From: JAPHTQ01 sp051747405
GTDB lineage: Bacteria; Pseudomonadota; Gammaproteobacteria; Thiohalomonadales; Thiohalomonadaceae
Direction: 5' to 3'
DNA: 24,236 bases
Assembly: GCA_051747405.1 (NCBI GenBank)
Contig: JBNJGC010000015.1
Coordinates: 1-24,236, forward strand
The notes under the pieces were generated by a model that was not told where the DNA came from, ran no database searches, and worked only from the letters and a program-made list of their open reading frames with translations. Below, in pieces: positions 1-7,687 of this stretch. The position numbers and the translations under genes were made by a program. Each line of letters starts with the position of its first letter. Positions within the stretch are counted from its first letter, which is position 1.

Positions 1-30
1 ATAATCTCAAGGCCCCTGCGAAGCGCATCA
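1..30. repeat. fragment of an interspersed repeat shared with 9403-9438
   Basis: Bases 1-19 are the exact reverse complement of 9420-9438, and bases 15-30 are an exact direct copy of 9403-9418. The two match blocks overlap, so this copy carries both parts of the other element in a rearranged order. It lies just downstream of the stop of the minus-strand gene ending at 42, and the window edge cuts it, so its full extent is unknown. Confidence 0.7.
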
Positions 31-41
31 CGCCGGTGGCA

Positions 42-356
42 TCAATCCTCTTCGCCGAGCTTGAGCTCCAGCTCCTGGGGGGTATCGCAGCGGGACCAGT
101 CGAAGGCGAACTCATCCCCGGCACCGGTGATGCGCTCATCATCCTCGGTCAGTTCGCAGAACTGGATGTGGGAGTGGACCGGGCGGGCGGATGAGCGGAT
201 CATCTGACGGATGGCCGCATCGGCGACCATGGAGCGGGCATCGTCGTTGTTCATGGTGGCGCTGTCGGTCTGCTCGGGGATCTCGATCCGGCCCTGAAAG
301 ACCTCTTGGCCATCCTTGTCGTCGAACAGGCGGTAGACGTAGTAGCGCTTTGTCAT
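42..356 (-). CDS. small hypothetical protein downstream of a two-component system
   Basis: This is a 104-residue protein that I do not recognise. The ATG at 356 is chosen because an AGGAGAG ribosome site sits just upstream on the minus strand; an in-frame start at 395 lacks one. The product starts MTKRYYVYRLFDD and has a very acidic tail ending LKLGEED. It has two cysteines (in FCEL and SRCD), no signal peptide and no membrane segment, so a soluble cytoplasmic protein is likely. It lies about 90 bases behind the response regulator on the same strand and may be the last gene of that operon, although the gap could hold its own promoter. No function can be assigned. Confidence 0.7.
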   Translation of the reverse strand: MTKRYYVYRLFDDKDGQEVFQGRIEIPEQTDSATMNNDDARSMVADAAIRQMIRSSARPVHSHIQFCELTEDDERITGAGDEFAFDWSRCDTPQELELKLGEED

Positions 357-448
357 CGTGGCTCTCTCCTGCCGCGCGACAGCTCGCCCGGCCATTGGTG
401 TAAGGCTTTCGTCGATAGTGACACAGCTGCCGCAATGAGGAAAGGGCG

Positions 449-1057
449 CTATTCGCCCAGGGCCACGCTGATCCGTACCAGATGGGACAGGGAGTCGGCC
501 TGCAGTTTCTCCATCACCCGTGCCCGGTGGGCCTCAACGGTCTTGAGGCTGACGCCGAGCCGGTGGCTGATCTGCTTGTTGGCGGCACCGCCGGCCACCA
601 TTTCGAAGACCTCGCGCTCGCGCGGGGTCAGGGTCTGCATTCGGCCCCGCCAGGTCTCAAGCTCGGCCCGGTGGTGGCGGTCGCGGCGATTCTGCTCGAT
701 GGCGCCGTGTACCCGGTCCAGCAGCGCATCGTCACTGAAGGGCTTCTCGATGAAGTCGAAGGCGCCCGCTTTCAGGGCGCGCACCGCCATGGGCACATCG
801 GCATGGCCGGAGATGATGATCAGCGGCAGGCCAAAGCCTCGCTCGGCCAGCTCCGCCTGCAGTGCCAGTCCGCTCATACCGGGCATACGGATATCCAGGA
901 TCAGGCAACCGGGGCGCTCTTCGGTGTAGCCGGCGAGAAACGCCGTGGCCGAGGCAAAGGTCTCGGCGTGCAGACCGTCGGCGGTACAGAGCCAGGAGAG
1001 CGAGTCGCGCACCGCCTCGTCATCATCGACGATAAACACCGTGGGCGCTTCAGTCAT
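449..1057 (-). CDS. FixJ/TtrR-type response regulator (receiver + LuxR-type HTH)
   Basis: A 202-residue DNA-binding response regulator. The receiver domain covers about residues 5-120: the acidic pocket is in FIVDDDE, the phospho-accepting Asp is D55 in LDIRMPG, the switch residue is S83 in ISGHAD, and the conserved Lys is K105 in EKPF. A LuxR/NarL-type helix-turn-helix follows at about 140-190, with LTPREREVFE and the recognition region GVSLKTVEAHRARVMEKL. Its ATG overlaps the kinase stop codon (ATGA), so the two are translationally coupled and form a cognate pair. The FixJ/TtrR subfamily typically activates transcription once phosphorylated. The target genes are not evident in the window. 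Confidence 0.93.
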   Translation of the reverse strand: MTEAPTVFIVDDDEAVRDSLSWLCTADGLHAETFASATAFLAGYTEERPGCLILDIRMPGMSGLALQAELAERGFGLPLIIISGHADVPMAVRALKAGAFDFIEKPFSDDALLDRVHGAIEQNRRDRHHRAELETWRGRMQTLTPREREVFEMVAGGAANKQISHRLGVSLKTVEAHRARVMEKLQADSLSHLVRISVALGE

Positions 1058-3207
1058 CTCCCTCCCCCTTCGCTCGTGGGCAGTAGGATACGCAGCCGGG
1101 TCCCTTCCCGCGCCGGGGTATCCAGCAGCAGGGCGCCGCCGTGCGCCTCGATAATACCGCGGCTGATAGAGAGCCCCAACCCCATCCCCTGCGGCTTGGT
1201 GGTGACGAAGGGGTTGAAGATCGCCTCACGCATCGTCTCGTCGATGCCGTGACCGCCATCCTCAACCAGCACCTCCACCTCCCGCTTCAGCAATGAGCTG
1301 CGGATGAGCAGCTGGCGCCGGTGCATCGGCACATCGTGCATCGCCTCGATGGCGTTGCGGGCGAGGTTGAGCAACACCTGCTCAAGCTGGATATCGTGGG
1401 CCCAGAGCTGGGGTAGCGGCTGATGCAGCTGCAGACGCAGTGTCACGCCCGCCTTGCGTAGTTCCGGCTGCAGGAACTTGACCAGCCCCTCGATCAGCCG
1501 GTTGATATCGACCCATTTGCGCTCCGGCTCCTCCTTGCGAATGAAGCGTCGCAGCTGGCGGATGATCTCGCCGGCCCGGGCCGCCTGACCGGCGACCCGC
1601 TCCATCACGTCGATGAGCTCTTCGCGGACATCCTCTCGCCCCGACTTGAGCATGCGGATGGAGCCGTTGGTGTAGTTGACGATGGCCGACAGGGGCTGGT
1701 TGAGCTCATGGGCGATGCCGGAGGCCATCTCTCCCATGGTGCTGAGGCGTGCCACATGGGCCAGCTCCATCTGGTGCTGGCGCGCCTCCTCGGCGGCCCT
1801 TTTACGCTCGGTAATGTCGCGGAACACCACCACCGCGCCGCTGACCCTGCCGTGTTCATCGCGAATGGGGGTGCTGGTGTATTCCACCGGGATGCTGTGG
1901 CCGTCCTTGCACCAGAAGATGTCGTCCTCCACATGGTGCGGCTGGTTGTCACGGAAGGTGTGGTAGACCGGACACTCATTGGCCGGATGGTAGCGACCGT
2001 CGGCGTGGGTATGGTGCAGCAGCTCGTGCTGGTTTTTACCGATGAGGTCGGCGGGGCTCCAGCCGGTGATCGCCGCCATGGCGCGGTTGACGAAGGTGGA
2101 GTTACCCCGGGTGTCGACCCCGTAGATACCGTCGGCCACCGAGTCGAGGATCAACGCATGCTGCTGCTCCAGCTGCTGCTTGGCGTGGGAGAGCTCGCGG
2201 TTGAGGCGCAGCACCCAGGTGGTCAGCCCCCCCATGACCAACAGCAGAAGCAGGCCACCGAAGAGCCAACCCCAGTAGCGCTGCCAGACATCCAGCAGGG
2301 TGAAGCGGGCATACTGATAGGGCGGCAGCAGCAGCTCCTGGAGCAGGTCGTGCACCGGCTGGTAGTCAAGTGGGATGGTCCAGCCGGCGTAGTTGCCGCT
2401 GAGCGCGGCGGGGTGGTCCTCGGGCATCTCCGCCAGAGCGATGGAGACCTGCCGGGCGAGCCGGTTGGGCGTATGGCGCACCTTGCTGAAGGGCCACTCG
2501 GGGTAGAGTCGGGTGCTGCGAAAGAGCGGAAAATCCTTGCCGATCTTCTGGTTGATGATGCGGAACTCGTTGAGGTTGATACGCCCCTCATCGGCCATCC
2601 GTTCGAGGATATCGGTGCGCACCGTACCGGCATCGACCCGCCCCTGGCGGACCGCCATCACCACCCGGTCGTGGGTACCGGCGAAGGAGATATCACGCAG
2701 CTCGCGGTAGGGCTCGATACCCGCCGCTTTGAACTCGCGCAGGGCCATCATGTAGCCGCCCAGGGAGCTCTCGTTCACCGCCATCAGGGTGCCCCCCTGC
2801 AGGTCATCGAGGTTGTTCAGGTCGAAGCGCTCGGCCCGGGCGAAGATCACTCCGCCGAAGGTGTTGAACGCCTCGCTGCCGAGACGGTTTTTCATGGTGG
2901 CGATGCGTGAGACGCGGTGGGTCACCTCCAGATTGACGTAGATCGCCGGGTTGACCAGGATAAAGTCCACCTCACCCTGCCCCACGGCGCCGTCGATCGC
3001 CTCGAACTTGAGCGGTTCGATCGTAAAGTGGTAGTCGGGCAGCACCTCACTGAGATAGTCGGCGGTGCCGGACCAGTGTGCCAGCGTACTCTCATCCCCC
3101 CGGTGGCTGAGTACGCCGATGCTGATCGGCTCGGCGGCCCACACCGGTAGCGAGCAGAGCAGCAACAAAAGAAGGTAAACGGTCCTCAACAACTTGGCCC
3201 GAAACAC
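1054..3207 (-). CDS. PhnD-domain sensor histidine kinase, TtrS-like
   Basis: A membrane sensor kinase of about 717 residues from the chosen GTG at 3207. An ATG at 3300 is also in frame but lies inside cysS and would put 31 unlikely residues ahead of the signal peptide (LLRTVYLLLLLLCSLPVWA). Domains in order: a periplasmic PhnD-like solute-binding domain (about 25-300), a transmembrane helix (about 313-332), a short coiled coil, a PAS domain (about 351-466, ending VVVFRDITERK), HisKA with phospho-accepting H500 in GIAHELNQP, and HATPase_c with the N box (NAIEAM), G1 (EDGGHGID) and G2 (GMGLGLSISRG). This architecture matches TtrS (tetrathionate) and ThsS (thiosulfate) sensors. The ligand here is inferred, not shown. 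The GTG lies one base past the cysS stop with no clear ribosome site, which suggests coupled translation. Confidence 0.9.
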   Translation of the reverse strand: MFRAKLLRTVYLLLLLLCSLPVWAAEPISIGVLSHRGDESTLAHWSGTADYLSEVLPDYHFTIEPLKFEAIDGAVGQGEVDFILVNPAIYVNLEVTHRVSRIATMKNRLGSEAFNTFGGVIFARAERFDLNNLDDLQGGTLMAVNESSLGGYMMALREFKAAGIEPYRELRDISFAGTHDRVVMAVRQGRVDAGTVRTDILERMADEGRINLNEFRIINQKIGKDFPLFRSTRLYPEWPFSKVRHTPNRLARQVSIALAEMPEDHPAALSGNYAGWTIPLDYQPVHDLLQELLLPPYQYARFTLLDVWQRYWGWLFGGLLLLLVMGGLTTWVLRLNRELSHAKQQLEQQHALILDSVADGIYGVDTRGNSTFVNRAMAAITGWSPADLIGKNQHELLHHTHADGRYHPANECPVYHTFRDNQPHHVEDDIFWCKDGHSIPVEYTSTPIRDEHGRVSGAVVVFRDITERKRAAEEARQHQMELAHVARLSTMGEMASGIAHELNQPLSAIVNYTNGSIRMLKSGREDVREELIDVMERVAGQAARAGEIIRQLRRFIRKEEPERKWVDINRLIEGLVKFLQPELRKAGVTLRLQLHQPLPQLWAHDIQLEQVLLNLARNAIEAMHDVPMHRRQLLIRSSLLKREVEVLVEDGGHGIDETMREAIFNPFVTTKPQGMGLGLSISRGIIEAHGGALLLDTPAREGTRLRILLPTSEGGGR

Positions 3208-3208
3208 G

Positions 3209-4606
3209 CTATTCGCGGCGCCAGGTGGTCCCCTGCGGGCCATCCTCCAGCACGATGCCCTGCGCCTTGAGCTCGTCGCGGATGCGGTCGGAGGTGGCAA
3301 AGTCCTTGTTCTTGCGCGCTTCGATGCGCTCGGCGATCAGCGCTTCGATCTCATCGTCGCCGGGACCGCCGGCGCCGGCGCGCAGAAACTGCTCCGGCTC
3401 GCGCTGCAACAGCCCCAGCAGCGCCCCCAGCCGGCGCAGCTGAGCGGCATGGGCCGCCGCAGCGTCACCGTCGCTGCTGCGCAGGCGGTTGACCTCATGG
3501 GCCAACTCGAACAGCACCGCCAACGCCTCGGGGGTGGCGAAGTCTTCGTCCAGCGCGGCGTAGAAGCGGGCGTGATAGTCGTTCTCCGCGGGCGCCACCG
3601 AGGTATCCAGACCGCGCAGCGCGTTGTAGAGGCTGGTCAGCGCCCCCTTGGCGTTATCCAGGTGCTGGTCGGAGTAGTTGAGCGGGCTGCGGTAGTGGCT
3701 GGTGAGGATGAAGTAGCGGATCACCTCCGCATCGTACTTGGCCATCACGTCACGGATGGTGAAGAAATTGCCCAGGGATTTGGACATCTTCTCATCGTCC
3801 ACGCGCACAAAACCGTTGTGCAGCCAGTAGTTGACGAACTTGCAGCCGCAGGCCCCCTCGGACTGGGCGATCTCGTTTTCGTGGTGGGGGAACTGCAGAT
3901 CCAGCCCGCCGCCGTGGATGTCGAAGTGGTTCCCCAGGGCGTGGGTGGACATGGCCGAGCACTCGATGTGCCAGCCGGGACGCCCCTTGCCCCAGGGGGA
4001 GTCCCAGCTCGGCTCGCCCGGCTTGGCCGCCTTCCACAGCACGAAGTCGAGCGGATCGTCCTTGGCCTCGTCCACCGCCACCCGCTCGCCGGCGCGCAGG
4101 TCGTCCGGGTTCTTGCCCGAGAGGGTGCCGTAGCCGTCGAATTTTGAGACATCGTAGTAGACATCACCATTATTGGCAGCGTAGGCGAGCCCCTTGGCCA
4201 CCAGGGCCTCGATCATGGCGATGATCTCATCCATGAACAGGGTGGCGCGCGGCTCCTGGTCCGGTTCGGCCACGCCGAGTGCTGCGGCATCCTCATGCAT
4301 CGCCTCGATAAAGCGACCGGTCAAGGCATTGAAGTCCTCGCCGTTGTCGTTGGCCCGCTGGATGATCTTGTCGTCGATGTCGGTGATATTGCGCACATAG
4401 GTCACATGCGCGTCGCCGTAGATATGGCGCAGGTAGCGATTGATCACATCGAACACCACCAACACCCGCGCATGGCCGATGTGGCAGTAGTCGTAGACGG
4501 TCATGCCGCAGACGTACATCCGCACCCGCTTCGGGTCGATCGGCTCGAACGGCTCAAGCTGATTGCTGAGGTTGTTGTGGAGCTTTAGCTGGTGCGGGTA
4601 GGCCAT
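3209..4606 (-). CDS. cysS: cysteinyl-tRNA synthetase
   Basis: A class I aminoacyl-tRNA synthetase of 465 residues (E. coli 461) that charges tRNA-Cys with cysteine in the cytoplasm. The ATP-binding HIGH motif is at 42-45 (HIGHAR) and KMSKS at 273-277 (KMSKSLGN). The zinc site that selects cysteine is complete: C33 (VCGMTVYD), C216 (WHIECSAMS), H241 and E245 (FPHHENEIAQSE). The C-terminal helical, anticodon-binding part is present up to the end (GPQGTTWRR). The next gene on the strand, the sensor kinase, begins one base after the cysS stop. Upstream, 87 bases separate it from the channel gene, with no clear terminator. Confidence 0.98.
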   Translation of the reverse strand: MAYPHQLKLHNNLSNQLEPFEPIDPKRVRMYVCGMTVYDYCHIGHARVLVVFDVINRYLRHIYGDAHVTYVRNITDIDDKIIQRANDNGEDFNALTGRFIEAMHEDAAALGVAEPDQEPRATLFMDEIIAMIEALVAKGLAYAANNGDVYYDVSKFDGYGTLSGKNPDDLRAGERVAVDEAKDDPLDFVLWKAAKPGEPSWDSPWGKGRPGWHIECSAMSTHALGNHFDIHGGGLDLQFPHHENEIAQSEGACGCKFVNYWLHNGFVRVDDEKMSKSLGNFFTIRDVMAKYDAEVIRYFILTSHYRSPLNYSDQHLDNAKGALTSLYNALRGLDTSVAPAENDYHARFYAALDEDFATPEALAVLFELAHEVNRLRSSDGDAAAAHAAQLRRLGALLGLLQREPEQFLRAGAGGPGDDEIEALIAERIEARKNKDFATSDRIRDELKAQGIVLEDGPQGTTWRRE

Positions 4607-4693
4607 GGTTAGATCTCTTCAAAATCGGTTGATCGACAGCGCGGTTACGGAACAGGCGCGCATCTTATCCCAAAAGCGGCGATGGCGACAAAA

Positions 4694-5680
4694 TCACTTC
4701 CCATCCCCCTCGCGCACCCGCTTCTCCAAGCTGTCGAGTCGCCGCTCGATTCGCGCCAGGCTCTTGCTGATACCGTCGATGGTGTCACCGACACCGCGCT
4801 CGCGCTTACGCGCACGGCTCAGGTCGCGCTCGATGTGGTGCTCCACATCGCTCACCTCCTGGTCGCGGCGCTCGATCTGTTGCAGGCGCTCCTCCAGGTG
4901 CTGCAGCCCCTTTCCCACGCGGTCGATGGTGGAGAGGATACTCAACTCCTCGCGGGAGACGCGCTCCATGTCCCGCTCGATCTCCTCCTCCACCTTGGTC
5001 ACATCCCGCCCGATGAAGAAGGAGGAGATGCTGGCGGTCATCAACGAGAAGAGCCCTACCCCGAGCAGGATCAACAGCGCGCCGAAGATCTTGCCGGGGG
5101 GGGTGACCGGCACGATGTCGCCATAGCCGACGGTGGTCACCGTCACCCAGGCCCACCAGACCCCGTCCAGCGGCGTGGTGACCCCGGGCTCGATGGCGGT
5201 CATCAACAGACCGGCGATCACGATCACCACCGCCGAGACCCCCAGCGTGGTTCCCAAGCGGTTGTGGCTAAGCACCTCATGCAAAGTGCCGGAGAAGCGT
5301 AACAGCAGCCCCACGAGCAACAGCAGGCGCAGACTGCGCAGCAGACCGGCAACGGGAGTCAGCCCCCAGAGTATGGGCAGCCCGCCCACGATAATCAGCA
5401 GATTCATCCAGTTGGCGCGCAGATAGCGTCGCTTATCGTCGACCAGGGCGGTATTGATCACCGTCTCCAGCAAAAAGGCGAGCCATATCCCCCAGTCGCC
5501 GACGCGGCTGTACTCGGCGGTTATCACCCCGCGGACCTCCAGATACCACTGAATGGGGATCCAGAGCACCACCAGCATCATCGGCATCTCCAGCCGCGCC
5601 CCCCAGCGGCGGGCCTGGGCGTTCTCCTGCGGGTCGACGCCGGCCAGGCCGGCGATATGGTGTAGCTTCTTCTCACTCAT
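4694..5680 (-). CDS. potassium channel of the voltage-gated type with C-terminal coiled coil
   Basis: A 328-residue integral membrane protein. Hydrophobic segments at about 32-48, 63-80, 90-106 and 110-128 resemble S1-S4; the last carries spaced arginines (R115, R118, R128) like a voltage sensor. Then come S5 (about 145-162), a pore helix (WWAWVTVTT), the potassium selectivity filter TVGYGD (183-188) and S6 (about 195-220). From about residue 228 to the end the protein is highly charged and heptad-like, probably a long cytoplasmic coiled coil assisting tetramer assembly; there is no RCK/TrkA-N or cyclic-nucleotide domain. It should conduct K+ across the inner membrane. The physiological role and gating stimulus are unknown. 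No strong ribosome site precedes the ATG. Confidence 0.88.
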   Translation of the reverse strand: MSEKKLHHIAGLAGVDPQENAQARRWGARLEMPMMLVVLWIPIQWYLEVRGVITAEYSRVGDWGIWLAFLLETVINTALVDDKRRYLRANWMNLLIIVGGLPILWGLTPVAGLLRSLRLLLLVGLLLRFSGTLHEVLSHNRLGTTLGVSAVVIVIAGLLMTAIEPGVTTPLDGVWWAWVTVTTVGYGDIVPVTPPGKIFGALLILLGVGLFSLMTASISSFFIGRDVTKVEEEIERDMERVSREELSILSTIDRVGKGLQHLEERLQQIERRDQEVSDVEHHIERDLSRARKRERGVGDTIDGISKSLARIERRLDSLEKRVREGDGK

Positions 5681-5813
5681 GGGTATAGTCGGTAACAGGG
5701 CGCCAAATTACGATACGATACCCCGAAGCGGCGACTTTCGCACCTCCACCGCTTTCCCCACACCCACACAGCCGATATCATTACCCGACAACTGAATCGA
5801 ACACGGAGTGATA
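5681..5813. other. divergent intergenic region between channel and cyclophilin genes
   Basis: This 133-base gap must hold promoters for both directions. The only clear signal is the GGAG ribosome site at 5805-5808, five bases before the ATG at 5814. A TATCAT at 5776-5781 could be a plus-strand -10 element, but no good -35 box accompanies it, so I do not call a promoter. Confidence 0.4.
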
Positions 5814-6413
5814 ATGAGAAGACTGCTACCCCTGCTGATGGCGCTGTTCGTCAGCGCCTGCAATGCCGATGGCAACTCCGCCCCTTCCGGGCCACGGGTG
5901 CTGATGCAGACCTCAATGGGTGAGATGGTGATTGAGCTCTACCCGGAGAAGGCCCCCAAAAGCGTCGACAACTTCCTGCGTTATGCCGACGACGGCTTCT
6001 ACGACGGCACCCTCTTTCACCGCGTGATCGACGACTTCATGATCCAGGGCGGCGGCTTCACCCCGGACATGGAGAAAAAACCGACCCGCGCCCCCATCAT
6101 GAACGAAGCGGACAACGGCCTGCGCAACACCATCGGCACCCTCGCCATGGCCCGCACTATGGAGCCCCACTCGGCCACCTCACAGTTTTTCATCAACGTG
6201 GGCATGAACAGTAACCTCGACTTCCGCGAGAAGACCCCGCGCGGCTGGGGCTACGCCGTGTTTGGCCGGGTGGTCAAGGGGATGGACGTGGTCGAGGCGA
6301 TCAAGTCGGTCGAGACGACCCAGAAGGGGATGCACCGCGACGTGCCTGCCGAGGACGTAATCATTCACAAGGTTACCCGCCTGAATGGGGAACCGGAAAA
6401 GAGCGAGGAGTAG
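5814..6413 (+). CDS. lipoprotein cyclophilin-type peptidyl-prolyl isomerase
   Basis: A 199-residue cyclophilin that interconverts cis and trans proline bonds. The N-terminus (MRRLLPLLMALFVSACNADG) is a lipoprotein signal with lipobox VSAC, giving lipidated C16; Asn at +2 is compatible with sorting to the outer membrane, so the enzyme probably works at the periplasmic face. The cyclophilin core contains FHRVIDDFMIQGGGF and MARTMEPHSATSQFFINVG, holding the catalytic Arg and the substrate pocket. A GTG at 5808 is in frame but lies inside the ribosome site, so ATG 5814 is preferred. The next gene is a close paralogue beginning five bases later, so this looks like a tandem duplication with different cellular addresses. 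Role: periplasmic folding, like PpiA. Confidence 0.93.
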   Translation: MRRLLPLLMALFVSACNADGNSAPSGPRVLMQTSMGEMVIELYPEKAPKSVDNFLRYADDGFYDGTLFHRVIDDFMIQGGGFTPDMEKKPTRAPIMNEADNGLRNTIGTLAMARTMEPHSATSQFFINVGMNSNLDFREKTPRGWGYAVFGRVVKGMDVVEAIKSVETTQKGMHRDVPAEDVIIHKVTRLNGEPEKSEE

Positions 6414-6417
6414 TACC

Positions 6418-6915
6418 ATGGTCAGACTCAATACCAATTACGGCACCATCACCCTGGAGCTGTTCGCCGACAAGGCCCCTGCCACCGTTGAGAACTTCCT
6501 CAACTACGTCAAAGAGGGCTTCTACGACGGCACCATCTTCCACCGCGTCATCAACGGCTTCATGGTCCAGGGCGGCGGCATGGAGCCGGGGATGAAAGAG
6601 AAGCCCACCAACGCCCCGATCAAGAACGAGGCAGACAACGGTCTGTCCAACGAACGCGGCACCATCGCCATGGCCCGCACCATGGAGCCCCACTCCGCCT
6701 CCGCCCAGTTCTTTATCAACGTCAAGGACAACACCTTCCTCAACCACCGCGAACCGACCCCTGACGGCTGGGGCTACGCCGTATTCGGTCGCGTGGTCGA
6801 AGGCATGGATGTGGTCGACAAGATCAAGGCGGTCGAGACCGGCAGCGCCGGTTTCCATCAGGACGTGCCGGTGGAGGATGTCATCCTCAAGAGTGCCGAA
6901 ATCGTCGAGGAGTAA
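6418..6915 (+). CDS. ppiB: cytoplasmic cyclophilin peptidyl-prolyl isomerase B
   Basis: A 165-residue peptidyl-prolyl cis-trans isomerase, essentially a bare cyclophilin domain without signal peptide, so cytoplasmic. It matches E. coli PpiB (164 residues) closely through FHRVINGFMVQGGGMEPGMK, IKNEADNGLSN, MARTMEPHSASAQFFINV and GWGYAVFGRVVEGMDVV. The ATG at 6418 follows the AGGAG that ends the previous gene; an in-frame ATG at 6385 lies inside that gene and would add eleven unrelated residues. Its stop TAA overlaps the lpxH ATG by one base, so the pair is translationally coupled. ppiB-lpxH adjacent to a divergent cysS is also the E. coli arrangement. Confidence 0.96.
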   Translation: MVRLNTNYGTITLELFADKAPATVENFLNYVKEGFYDGTIFHRVINGFMVQGGGMEPGMKEKPTNAPIKNEADNGLSNERGTIAMARTMEPHSASAQFFINVKDNTFLNHREPTPDGWGYAVFGRVVEGMDVVDKIKAVETGSAGFHQDVPVEDVILKSAEIVEE

Positions 6916-7634
6916 TGGCCAGCCTCTTCATCGCCGATCTGCACCTGAGCGCGGAACGGCCGGAGACTACCCGGCTGTTCCTCGACCTTCTCAGCACCGA
7001 GGCCCCCCGTGCCGATGGGCTCTATATCCTGGGTGATCTGTTCGAGGCGTGGCTCGGCGACGATCTGATCCTGCCCGAGTACCAACCGGTGCTTGAGGCC
7101 CTCAAGGAGCTACGACAGCGCGGTGTCCCCATCTATGTGATGCACGGCAACCGCGACTTTCTTCTGGGTGAGCGCTTCGAGCGCCTTAGCGGCTGCCAGC
7201 TGCTGGAGGATCCCTTCCGGCTCGAGCTCTACGGCACCCCCACCCTGCTGATGCACGGCGATCTCCTCTGCACCGACGACCACGACTATATGGCGCTGCG
7301 CCGACAGCTGCGCGATCCCCAGTGGGTGGCGGCATTCCTCAACAAACCCGCCGCAGAGCGCCTCGCCTTCGCCCGCCAGTTGCGCGAGCGCAGCCAGCGT
7401 GAGACCGGCGAAAAGAGCGAGACGATCATGGACGTCAACCCCGACACCGTGCGCCGCTACCTGCAGCAACACCAGGCCACCCGCCTGATCCACGGCCACA
7501 CCCACCGCCCCGGCGAACACACCCATAGCCTCGAGCGCAGTACGGCGCAGCGCTATGTGCTGCCGGACTGGGGCGAGCACGGCGGCCTGCTCCGTTGCGA
7601 CGCCAACGGCTGCCGCGCCGAGCGCTTCGGCTAA
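6915..7634 (+). CDS. lpxH: UDP-2,3-diacylglucosamine diphosphatase
   Basis: A 239-residue metallophosphoesterase that cleaves UDP-2,3-diacylglucosamine to lipid X and UMP, the fourth step of lipid A synthesis, on the inner membrane's cytoplasmic face. The dinuclear manganese site is complete: D8 and H10 (FIADLHLS), D41 (LGDLFEAWLGDD), N79 (GNRD), H114 (LMHGD), H195 and H197 (HGHTHRPG). Length is that of the family (E. coli 240). The ATG at 6915 overlaps the ppiB stop (TAATG). Its presence implies a Gram-negative cell using the LpxH rather than the LpxI or LpxG branch. Confidence 0.97.
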   Translation: MASLFIADLHLSAERPETTRLFLDLLSTEAPRADGLYILGDLFEAWLGDDLILPEYQPVLEALKELRQRGVPIYVMHGNRDFLLGERFERLSGCQLLEDPFRLELYGTPTLLMHGDLLCTDDHDYMALRRQLRDPQWVAAFLNKPAAERLAFARQLRERSQRETGEKSETIMDVNPDTVRRYLQQHQATRLIHGHTHRPGEHTHSLERSTAQRYVLPDWGEHGGLLRCDANGCRAERFG

Positions 7635-7674
7635 CCGCCCCGACAATCACCCGTGAATTGTGCGGAAAATCCCT

Positions 7675-7680
7675 TATAAT
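7675..7680 (+). promoter_or_regulatory. perfect -10 box (TATAAT) directly ahead of mltF
   Basis: A consensus TATAAT ends only seven bases before the mltF ATG. Transcription from it would begin at or next to the start codon and give a leaderless or nearly leaderless message. No good -35 box is seen at standard spacing; the best candidate, GTGAAT at 7653-7658, matches only in part. The region just before the ATG is CCCTCCC, with no Shine-Dalgarno sequence. Confidence 0.45.
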
Positions 7681-7687
7681 CCCTCCC

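Noticed and set aside
1708..2910. 400-codon plus-strand open frame opposite the sensor kinase
   Set aside because: It is antisense to a kinase with complete conserved motifs, its product is low-complexity Val/Gly/His-rich, and long antisense frames are expected in GC-rich genes.
3208..3300. ATG start at 3300 for the sensor kinase
   Set aside because: It would place 31 Arg/Ala-rich residues from within cysS before a clear signal peptide; GTG 3207 starts the protein directly at that signal.
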